Shown here piece by piece: positions 14,301-26,300 of a DNA stretch of 64,000 bases. Origin of the DNA: Arenicola marina. Taxonomy: Eukaryota; Annelida; Polychaeta; Arenicolidae. Numbering within the stretch: position 1 is the first letter of the stretch; each line of letters starts with the position of its first letter. The notes under the pieces are model-generated. The model was not told where the DNA came from, ran no database searches, and was given only the letters and a program-made list of their open reading frames with translations. Where the stretch lies: contig OZ025249.1 of assembly GCA_964019135.1 (NCBI GenBank), positions 4,774,001 to 4,838,000 of the forward strand. Reading direction: 5' to 3'. A program made the translations under genes and the position numbers.

Positions 14301-17300
14301 CAGCGACGAGCCGCGCCCAACAACAACCTTCGAGGTCCCGGAGTTCATCGGGCATGAGAATCCCTTTCCCTATGTCCCTGGCAGTGACGGCGGTGTGCTG
14401 GGGGAAGGCGGTGTACCGGGGGAAGGCGGTATGCTGGGGGAAGGCGGTGTACCGGGGGAAGGCGGTGTGCTGGGGGAAGGCGGTGTGCCGGGGAAAGGCG
14501 GTGTGCCGGGGGAAGGCGGTGTGGAAAGCAGTGTACCGGGAGAGGGCGGTGTACCGGGGGGAGGCATTTTGCCCGACGAGTCCCGAGATAAGCAAGGCAC
14601 GCCCTCTGGCGAGGAGAGCGCGGCAGAAAAGGTGACCACCGTTGAAACACCCCCAGGAGTGGAGGATGGGGTCAAGGTCGTCACGTCCGTCCTACCTGTC
14701 AGCAATGCAACCAACCCAACGACGCAACCGACACCGGACGTGGGCGGCGGCGAGAGCTCCCCTATTGTCGCCCAGCCTGACTCCGCTGCAACAGTTGAAG
14801 AGGTCTACACCACGCGGCATCCTGACGCCCAGATGTCCATGGTGAGCTCAGCAGCGCCCAGTGAGGAGGCCCCAGGCTCGTCTCCACCCGCGGCTCCCGT
14901 CTCGTCCTCGGGGGCACAGGCTCGTACCACGGCTACACCGGTTGACATATCACAACCCGAGCCACCGGTTGTGATGACAACGGCAGCTGGAGTAGAGACA
15001 CAATCACACGTTGTGATGACAACGGCAGCTGGAGTAGAGACTCAGCCACTCGTTGTGATGACAACGGCAGCTGAAGTAGAGACACAACCACCAGTTGTTA
15101 TGACAACAGCAGCTGGAGTAGAGACCCAGCCACCCGTTGTAATGACAACAGCAGCTGAAGTAGAGACACAACCACCCGTTGTGATGACAACAGCAGCTGA
15201 AGTAGAGACACAACCACCCGTTGTGATGACAACAGAAGCTGGATTAGAGACACAACCACCCGTTGTGATGACAACAGCAGCTGAAGTAGAGACACAACCA
15301 CCCGTTGTGATGACAACGGCAGCTGGAGTAGAGACACAACTACCCGTTGTGATGACAACGGCAGCTGAAGTAGAGACCCAACCACCCGTTGCTATGACAA
15401 CAGCAGCTAGAGTAGAGACACAACCACCCGTTGTGATGACAACAGCAGCTGGAGTAGAGACACAACCACCCGTTGTGATGACAACGGCAGCTGGAGTAGC
15501 GACACAACTACCCGTTGTGATGACAACGGCAGCTGAAGTAGAGACCCAACCACCCGTTGTTATGACAACAGCAGCTGGAGTAGAGACACAACCACCCGTT
15601 GTGATGACAACAGCAGCTGGAGTAGCGACACAACTACCCGTTGTGATGACAACGGCAGCTGAATTAGAGACCCAACCACCCGTTGCTATGACAACAGCAG
15701 CTGGAGTAGAGACACAACCACCCGTTGTGATGACAACAGCAGCTGGAGTAGCGACACAACTACCCGTTGTGATGACAACGGCAGCTGAAGTAGAGACCCA
15801 ACCACCCGTTGTTATGACAACAGCAGCTGGAGTAGAGACCCAGCCACCGGTTGTGAAGACAACAGCAGCTGAAGTAGAGACCCAACCACCCGTTGTGATG
15901 ACAACAGCAGCTGGAGAAGAGACACAACCACCAGTTGTTATGACAACAGCAGCTGGAGTAGAGACACAACCACCCGTTGTGATGACAACAGCAGCTGAAG
16001 TAGAGACACAACCACCCGTTGTGATGACAACGGCAGCTGGAGTAGAGACCCAACCACCCCTTGTTATGACAACAGCAGCTGGAGTAGAGACACAACCACC
16101 CGTTGTGATGACAACGGCAGCTGAAGTAGAGACCCAACCACCCGTTGTTATGACAACAGCAGCTGGAGTAGAGACACAACCACCCGTTGTGATGACAACA
16201 GCAGCTGGAGTAGCGACACAACTACCCGTTGTGATAACAACGGCAGCTGAAGTAGAAACCCAACCACCCGTTGTTATGACAACAGCAGCTGGAGTCGAGA
16301 CCCAGCCACCGGTTGTGAAGACAACAGCAGCTGAAGTAGAGACCCAACCACCCGTTGTGATGACAACAGCAGCTGGAGAAGAGACACAACCACCAGTTGT
16401 TATGACAACAGCAGCTGGAGTAGAGACCCAGCCACCCGTTGTGATGACAACGGCAGCTGGAGTAAAGACACAACTACCCGTTGTGCTGACAACAGCAGCT
16501 GGAGTAGAGACCAAGCCACCGGTTGTGATGACAACGGCCGCTGCTGAAGCAACACAACCACCGGTTATGGTGACCGCGGAAGAGGCAGATAATATGACAA
16601 CGGCCTCTGCGGAATCAACACAACCACCGGTTATGGTGACCGCGGAAGAGGCAGATAATATGACAACGGCAGCTGCGGAAGCAACCCAACCACCTGTTAT
16701 GGTGACCGCTGAAGAGGCAGATAATATGACAACGGCAGCTGCGGAAGCGACACAACCACCGGTTATGGTGACCGCTGAAGAGGCAGATAATGTGACAACG
16801 GCAGCTGCGGAAGCAACACAACCACCATTTGTGGTGACTGCAAATATGACAACGGCAGCTGCGGAAGCGACACAACCACCGGTTATGGTGACCACTGAAG
16901 AGGCAGATAATATGACAACGGCAGTTGCGGAAGCAACACAACCACCGGTTGTGGTGACCGCAAATATGACAACGGCAGCTGCGGAAGCGACACAACCACC
17001 GGTTGCGGTCGCGACTGTTTCTGTTGTAAACAATATCACATCAGAAACAACGCAATCAGCGATGGCGACAGCAACTGCTGAAGTTTCTGAAGGACGGCTT
17101 TCCGCCAATGGTACGGCGGTAGTAACACCTAGCGGGAGCGCGACTACTACAGTTTCCACGGTGACAGAACGCCCCTCTACGTCAGCACATTCGACGAAGG
17201 CGACGATGGCGGCCGGTGCGGTGGTCGTGGAGGGCCAACTCCGGCTGGCGGAGGGCGTCGAGTGGAATGACGACCTGAGGGATCCGACATCGGAGAGCTA

Positions 17301-20300
17301 CAAGGCGCTGGAAAAAGACGTGAACAAGGCGGTGAGTTCCATCGAGATCTAAGACTTTGTTTTCTTGGTCGATATTCCAACCCACTTTATCCACTATTCA
17401 GTTGAAAAATGTCGCTTACGTTTTCACCTGACATGGCAACCGTTTATCAAGGTTGCTGAACAAAGTACCATTTTCAAGCATTTGCTTAGTGTAATAACAT
17501 CTGATTCATTTTGTCATGAAGAAGTGTCCAATTGATATATTATGTGGTATCCATGTTTGTTTTTCCAGCTGAGAGACCTCTTCATGAAAACTAAGCAGTC
17601 TGAGAATTTTGTTGGCATTGAAGACATTCAATTCAGGTATACTATTCTTCAATGGCAAGGGTGGCCTCCCTGGTGTAGTGGTTAGCGCACTAGACCGCAG
17701 ATCAATAGGTCCTGGGTTCGAATCCGGGCTCGGGCACCTAATCTGGGGCATGTTTCATTCCTTCATCCTTCATCGTCCCGGGAGGTTCATTGGCCCAATT
17801 TAGCCTGTATGTGCACAAAAGTGGCCTAAAACACCAACATTTCATTTCACTTCAATGGCAAGCATTGATAATTTTATTTACTTGATTCAAGACGCAATGA
17901 ACCACAATTCGCATTGACCGAAATAAACAAGTCTATCAGTAACAATGTCAGAGACACCTTGCTTCGTGGCATATATGCGATATACATATAAGTATATATG
18001 TTTATTTACTGCCCCCCCTTACCCGCCTCCCCACCCTACACACACACACAGCCCGGGCAGCGTCGTGGTGTACTTCAAGGCGGTCTTCAAGCCCAACGCC
18101 GACGTGGACGCCGAGGATCTGGCTGATGCCTTCAGCCAGGAGGCGGCGCAAAGCTTCGGCAACTACACGCTGGACCCCGCCTTCGAGTTTGAGGGTAAGT
18201 GGGTGAGGGTGAATGTGAGTGGGCGACGCCCTAGATCAGCCGTCACGGCTTGAGGGTGAGGGCGAGTGGGTGACGCCCCAGCTCAGCCGTCACGGCGTGA
18301 GGGTGAGGGTGAGTGGGTGAGGCCCTAGCTCTGCAGCCACGGCGTGAGGGTGTGGGTGAGTGGGTGAGGCCCTAGCTCAGCCGTCACGACGTGAGGGTGA
18401 GGGTGAGTGGGTGAGGCCCTAGCTCTGTCGCCACGGCTAGCTCTGCCCCAATACAGGGCAAGCAAAGTTAGTGCGTTGGAGTATCTATTGTAGGAGGCTA
18501 GGTTAGACGGATTGCTGGTTTCTACTACCTGTCACCTTTCTTGTCCTATTAAGGTTAAGTTAAGTACTTAAACCTTTCACCATGACACGAAAGGATGAAG
18601 CGGCCTAAAGCATCAAGGCAGTTGAACTCGTCACTTGTGGTTTGCAGGCAGGTTAGCTTGGAAAGTGGGGCCCCTGTAGTGTACTGGTTAGTGCACTAAA
18701 CCGCAGAACAACAGGTCCTGGGTTCATATCCGGGTCTGGACACCGAATTGTTTAATGCCTCCATTCTTCGTCGTCTCGGGGGTTTCCCGGACCCAGGTTA
18801 ACCCTTGTGTGCACAAAAGCGGCTTAGAACCTCTATTAATTTCACAGTTAGGAAGCTCACGTGACAGTGTCCTGATGTGTCTGTTGCAGTGCTGCGTCCT
18901 GCGGTGCCACGCACGGAGCCGACGGTGGGCAGCACATTGGCACGAGGCACGACTCCTCCAAGACCTACAACCGTCACCATGGGAACGGAGCTTGGCCACA
19001 CGACTGTCGCTCCGTCCTCGGCAAGGACTTCACAGAACATGGGTTCCGAAGCCACAAAGGGTAATACTGTGGAATATGTGCCAGGCGTGACGACTCCGAA
19101 AGTTGTCGAATTGACCACGCCGAAAGCTGTCGATTCCACATCAAAAGCTGTCGAAGTGACCACGCCGACAGCTGTCGAAATCACGACTCCAAGAGCTGTC
19201 GATTCCACCACATCGAAAGTTGTCGAAGTGACCACGCCGAAAGCTGTCGAAGTGACCACGCCGACAGCTGTCGAAATTACGACACCAAGAGCTGTCGATT
19301 CCACCACATCGAAAGTTGTCGAAGTGACCAGGCCGAAAGCTGTCGAAGTGACCACGCCGACAGCTGTCGAAATCACGACACCAAGAGCTGTCGATTCCAC
19401 CGCATCGAAAGTTGTCGAAGTGACCACACCGAAAGCTGTCGAAGTAACCATGCCGACAGCTGTCGAAATCCCGACACCAAGAGCTGTCGATTCCACACAA
19501 CCACCGGTTATGGTGACCGAAGAAAAGGCAGATAATATGACAACGGCAGCTACGAAAGCGACACAACCACCGGTCATGGTGACCACTGAAGAGGCAGATA
19601 ATATGACAACAGCAGCTGCGGAAGCCACACAACCACCGGTCATGGTGACTACTAAAGAGGCAGATAATATGACAACGGCAGCTGCGGAAGCGACACAACC
19701 ACCGGTTATGGTGACCGCTGAAGAGGCAGATAATATGACAACGGCAGCTGCGGAAGCCACACAACCACCGGTTATGGTGACCGCTGAAGAGGCAGATAAT
19801 ATGACAACGGCAGCTGCAGAAGCGACACACCCACCGGTTATGGTGACCGCTGAAAAGGCAGATAATATGACAACGGCAGCTGCGGAAGCGACACAACCAC
19901 CGGTTATGATGACCACTGAAGAGGCACATAATTTGACAACAGCAGCTGCGGAAGCGACACAACCACCGGTTATGGTGACCGCTGAAGAGGCAGATAATAT
20001 GACAACGGCAGCTGCGGAAGCGACACAACCACCGGTTATGATGACCACTGAAGAGGCAGATAATATGACAACGGCAGCTGCAGAAGCGACACAACCACCG
20101 GTTATTGTGACGAAAGAAGAAACAGATAATATGACAACGGCCGCTGCGGAAGCCACACAACCACCTGTTATGGTGACCGCTGAAGAGGCAGATAATATGA
20201 CAACGGCAGCTGCGGAAGCAACACAACCACCGGTTATTGTGACGAAAGAAGAAACAGATAATATGACAACGGCCGCTGCAGAAGCAACACAACCACCTGT

Positions 20301-23300
20301 TATGGTGACCACTGAAGAGGCAGATAATATGACAACGGCAGCTGCGGAAGCCACACAACCACCGGTCATGGTGACCACTGAAGAGGCAGATAATATGACA
20401 ACGGCAGCTGCGGAAGCAACACAACCACCTGTTATGGTGACCGCTGAAGATGCAGATAATATGACAACGGCAGCTGCGGAATCAACACAACCACCGGTTA
20501 TGGTGACCGCTGAAGAGGCAGATAATATGACAACGGCAGCTGCAGAAGCGACACAACCACCGGTTATGGTGACCGCTGAAGAGGCAGATAATATGACAAC
20601 GGCAGCTGCGGAAGCGACACAACCACCGGTTATGGTGACGTCTGAAGAGGCAGGTAATATGACAACGGCAGCTGCGGAAGCGACACAACCACCGGTTATG
20701 GTGACCACTGAAGAGGCAGATAATATGACAGCGACACAACCACCGGTTATGATGACCACTGAAGAGGCAGATAATATGACAACGGCAGCTGCAGAAGCGA
20801 CACAACCACCGGTTATGGTGACCGCTGAAGAGGCAGATAATATGACAACGGCAGCTGCGGAAGCGACACAACCACCGGTTATGGTGACGTCTGAAGAGGC
20901 AGGTAATATGACAACGGCAGCTGCGGAAGCGACACAACCACCGGTTATGGTGACCACTGAAGAGGCAGATAATATGACAGCGACACAACCACCGGTTATG
21001 ATGACCACTGAAGAGGCAGATAATATGACAACGGCAGCTGCGGAAGCGACACAACCATCGATTATGGTGACCGCTGAAGAGGCAGATAATATGACAACGG
21101 CAGCTATGGAAGCCACACAAGCACCGATCATGGTGACCACTGAAGAGGCAGATAATATGACAACGGCAGCTGCGGAAGCAACACAGCCACCGGTTATGGT
21201 GACCGCTGAAGAGGCAGATAATATGACAACGGCAGCTGCGGAAGCCACACAACCACCGGTCATGGTGACCACTGAAGAGGCAGATAATATGACAACGACA
21301 GCTGCGGAAGCAACACAACTACCTGTTATGGTGACCGCTGAAGATGCAGATAATATGACAACGGCAGCTGCGGAAGCAACACAACCACCGGTTATGGTGA
21401 CCGCTGAAGAGGCAGATAATATGACAACGGCAGCTGCGGGAGCGACACAACCACCGGTTATGGTGACCGCTGAAGAGGCAGATAATATGACAACGGCAGC
21501 TGCGGAAGCGACACAACCACCGGTTATGGTGACCACTGAAGAGGCAGATAATATGACAGCGACACAACCACCGGTTATGATGACCACTGAAGAGGCAGAT
21601 AATATGACAACGGCAGCTGCGGAAGCGACACAACCACCGGTTATGGTGACCGCTGAAAAGGCAGATAATATGACAACGGCAGCTGCGGAAGCGACACAAC
21701 CACCGGTTATGGTGACCGCTGAAGAGGCAGATAATATGACAACGGCAGCTGCGGAAGCGACACAACCACCGGTTATGGTGACCACTGAAGAGGCAGATAA
21801 TATGACAACGGCAGCTGTGGAAGCAACACAACCACCGGTTATGGTGACCGCTGAAGAGGCAGATAATATGACAACGGCAGCTGCGGAAGCAACACAACCA
21901 CCGGTTATGGTGACCACTGAAGAGGCAGATAATATGACAACGGCAGCTGCGGAAGCGACACAACCACCGGTTATGGTGACCGCTGAAGAGGCAGATAATA
22001 TGACAACGGCAGCTGCGGAAGCGACACAACCACCGGTTATGGTGACCACTGAAGAGGCAGATAATATGACAACGGCAGCTGCGGAAGCAACACAACCATC
22101 CTTTGTGGTGACCGCAAATATGACAGCGGCAGCTGCGGAAGCGACACAACCACCGGTTATGGGGACCACTGAAGAGGCAGATAATATGACAACGGCAGCT
22201 GCGGATGCAACACAACCACCGGTTGTGGTGACCGCAAATATGACAACGGCAGCTGCGGAAGCGACACAACCACCGGTTGCGGTCGCGACTGTTTCTGTTG
22301 TAAACAATATCACATCCGAAACAACGCAATCAGCGATGGCGACAGCAACTGCTGAAGTTTCTGAAGGACTGCTTTCCGCCAATGGTACGGCGGTAGTAAC
22401 ACCTAGCGGGAGCGCGACTACTACAGTTTCCATGGTGACAGAACGCCCCTCTACGTCAGCACATTCGACGAAGGCGACGATGGCGGCCGGTGCGGTGGTC
22501 GTGGAGGGCCAACTCCGGCTGGCGGAGGGCGTCGAGTGGAATGACGACCTGAGGGATCCGACATCGGAGAGCTACAAGGCGCTGGAAAAAGACATGAACA
22601 AGGCGGTGAGTTCCATCGAGATCTAAGACTTTGTTTTCTTGGTCGATATTCCAACCCACTTTATCCACTATTCACTTGATAAATGTCGCTTTCGTTTTCA
22701 CCTGACATGGCAACCGTTTTTCATTGTTGCTGTACAAAGTACCATTTTCAAGCATTTGTTTAGTGCAATAACGTCTGATTCATTTTGTCATGAAGAAGTG
22801 TCCAATTGATATATTATGTGGTATCCATATTTGTTTTTCCAGCTGACAGACCTCTTCATGAAAACTAAGCAGTCTGAGAATTTTGTTGGCATTGAAGACA
22901 TTCAATTCAGGTATACTATTCTTCAATGGCAAGCATTGATATTTGTATTATCTTGATTCAAGTCGCAATGAACCACAATTCGCACTGACCGCTATAAACA
23001 AGCTTGAGGCTAAGTGGGATGTCAGCGTTGCGTGGTATATTTTAAATCAAGATAATGTGCTCACGGCCCGCAATTGAGTGTAATGAATCTAGAATGTTTT
23101 GAGCCATAATGAGACCCTAATATGTGCACGTCGATCTCACGGAAAATAATCAAATGAGTTAAAGACATTATTTATGTTTTGTGTATACATACGTAATTCT
23201 ATGAGGTTAAGCCAAAAATTGATTTTAATTGGCCGAATTATTTTACACTGTTGTGATGACAATTATTTAGATGACGTCATCATGACTATCCGCTACCGAC

Positions 23301-26300
23301 TCAATGTCTGCGGAAGACGTCACATGGTGGAATATATGCGATATACATATAAGTATATATGTTTATTTACTGCCCCCCCTTACCCCACCCCCCCCCCCCC
23401 CCTTCCTACACACACACACAGCCCGGGCAGCGTCGTGGTGTACTTCAAGGCGGTCTTCAAGCCCAACGCCGACCTGGACGCCGAGGATCTGGCTGATACC
23501 TTCAGCCAGGAGGCGGCGCAAAGCTTCGGCAACTACACGCTGGACCCCGCCTTCGAGTTTGAGGGTAAGTGGGTGAGGGTGAGGGTGAGGGTGAGTGGGT
23601 GACGCCCCAGCTCAGCCGTCACGGCGTGAGGGCGAGGGTGAGGGTGAGTGGGTGACGCCCCAGCTCAGCCGTCACGGCGTGAGGGTGAGGGTGAGGGTGA
23701 GTGGGTGACGCCCTAGCTCTGCAGCCACGGCGTGAGGGTGAGGGTGAGTGGGGAGGCCCTAGCTCAGCCGTCACGGCGTGAGGGTGAGTGGGTGAGGCCC
23801 TAGGTCTTTCGCCACGGCTAGCTCTGCGCCAATACAGGGCAAGCAAAGCTAGTGCGTTGGAGTATCTATTGTAGGAGGCTAGGTTAGACGGATTGTTGGT
23901 TTCTACTACCTGTCACCTTTCTTGTCCTATTAAGGTTAAGTTAAGTACTTAAACCTGTCACCATGACACGAAAGGATGAAGCGGCCTAAGTCATCAAGGC
24001 AGTTGAACTCGTCACTTGTGGTTTGCAGGCAGGTTAGCTTGGAAAGTGGGGCCCCTGTAGTGTACTGGTTAGTGCACTAAACCGCAGATCAACAGGTCCT
24101 GGGATCATATCCGGGTCTGGACCCCGAATTGTTTAATACCTCCATTCTTCGTCGTCCCGGGGGGTTCTCTGACCCTTGTGTGCACAAAAGCGGCTTAGAA
24201 CATCTATTAATTTCACAGTTAGGAAGCTCACGTGACAGTGTCCTGATGTGTCTGTTGCAGTGCTGCGTCCTGCGGTGCCACGCACGGAGCCGACGGTGGG
24301 CAGCACATTGGCACGAGGCACGACTCCTCCAAGACCTACAACCGTCACCATGGGAACGGAGCTTGGCCACACGACTGTCGCTCCGTCCTCGGCAAGGACT
24401 TTACAGAACATGGGTTCCGAAGCCACAAGGGGTAATACTGTGGAATATGTGCCAGGCGTGACGACTCCGAAAGTTGTCGAATTGACCACGCCGAAAGCTG
24501 TCGATTCCACATCAAAACCTGTCGAAGTGACCACGCCGACAGCTGTCGAAATCACGACGCCAAGAGCTGTCGATTCCACCACATGGAAAGCTGTCGAAGT
24601 GACCACGCCGACAGCTGTCGAAGTGACCACGCCGACAGCTGTCGAAATTACGACACCAAGAGCTGTCGATTCCACCACATCGAAAGTTGTCGAATTGACC
24701 ACGCCGACAGCTGTCGATTCCACATCAAAAGCTGTCGAAGTGACCACGCCGACAGCTGTCGAAATCACGACACCAAGAGCTGTCGATTCCACCACATCGA
24801 AAATTGTCGAAGTGACCACACCGAAAGTTGTCGAAGTGACCACGTCGAAAGCTCTCGAAATCACGACACCGAGAGCTGTCGATTCCACCACATCGAAAGT
24901 TGTCGAAGTGACCACACTGAAAGCTGTCGAAGTGACCACGCCGACAGCTGTCGAAATCACGACACCAAGAGCTGTCGATTCCACCACATCGAAAGTTGTC
25001 GAAGTGACCACACCGAGGGCTGTCGAAGTGACCACGCCGAAAGCTCTCGAAATCACGACACCAAGAGCTGTCGATTCCACCACATCGAAAGTTGTCGAAG
25101 TGACCACACCGAAAGCTGTCGAAGTGACCACGCCGAAAGCTCTCGAAATCACGACACCAAGAGCTGTCGATTCCACCACATCGAAAGTTGTCGAAGTGAC
25201 CACACCGAAAGCTGTCGAAGTGACCACGCCGAAAGCTGTCGAAATCACGACACCAAGAGCTGTCGATTCCACCACATCGAAAGTTGTCGAAGTGACCACA
25301 CCGAAAGCTGTCGAAGTGACTACGCCGAAAGCTGTCGATTCCACATCAAAAGCTGTCGAATTGACTACGCCGAAAGCTGTCGAACTCACGACACAAAGAG
25401 CTGTCGATTCCACGACAGCGAAAGTTGTCGAAGTGACCACGCCTAAAGCTGTCGAAATCACGACACAAAGAACTGTCGATTCCACCACTTTGAAAGCTGT
25501 CGAAGTGACCTCGCCGAAAGCTGTCGAAGTGACCACACCGAAAGCTGTCGAAATCACGACACAAAGAGCTGTCGATTCCACGACAGCGAAAGTTGTCGAA
25601 GTGACCACACCGAAAGCTGTCGAAGTGACCACGCCGAAAGCTGTCGAAATCACGACACCAAGAGCTGTCGATTCCACCACATCGAAAGTTGTCGAAGTGA
25701 CCACACCGAAAGCTGTCGAAGTGACTACGCCGAAAGCTGTCGATTCCACATCAAAAGCTGTCGAATTGACTACGCCGAAAGCTGTCGAACTCACGACACA
25801 AAGAGCTGTCGATTCCACGACAGCGAAAGTTGTCGAAGTGACCACGCCTAAAGCTGTCGAAATCACGACACAAAGAACTGTCGATTCCACCACTTTGAAA
25901 GCTGTCGAAGTGACCTCGCCGAAAACTGTCGAAGTGACCACACCGAAAGCTGTCGAAATCACGACACAAAGAGCTGTCGATTCCACGACAGCGAAAGTTG
26001 TCGAAGTGACGACGCCGAAAGCTGTCGAAACCACAACACAAAGAGCTGTCGATTCCACGACAGCGAAAGTTGTCGAAGTGACCACGCCGAAAGCTGTCGA
26101 AACCACGACGCCAAAAGCTGTCGAAACCACGACACCAAGAGCTGTCGAAACCCCGACGCCAAAAGCTGTCGAAACCACGACGTCAAAAGCTGCCGAAATC
26201 ACAACGATGCCCAAACCAGTCGAAGCAACGACGAGTGGGGCGCCCAAGGTGACGTTACAAACTACTCCTCAACCGCTGATACGCACCACGGCCGCTGAGG

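Noticed and set aside
15042-17159. Reverse-strand open frame across exon 2 (Ala/Val/Thr-rich)
   Set aside because: Shadow of the 42-bp and 66-bp coding repeats, with no start context, splice sites or domain.
17660-17760. tRNA gene in intron 3
   Set aside because: The A and B boxes are part of a SINE with a longer non-tRNA body and target-site duplications.
18798-22433. Reverse-strand open frame of about 1,200 codons across exon 5
   Set aside because: It mirrors the coding repeat: a 66-bp unit without reverse-strand stops stays open in phase. The forward frame has matching splice sites and a SEA domain; the reverse frame has neither.
24133-26247. Reverse-strand open frame across exon 8
   Set aside because: Shadow of the 24-bp monomer array; same argument as above.
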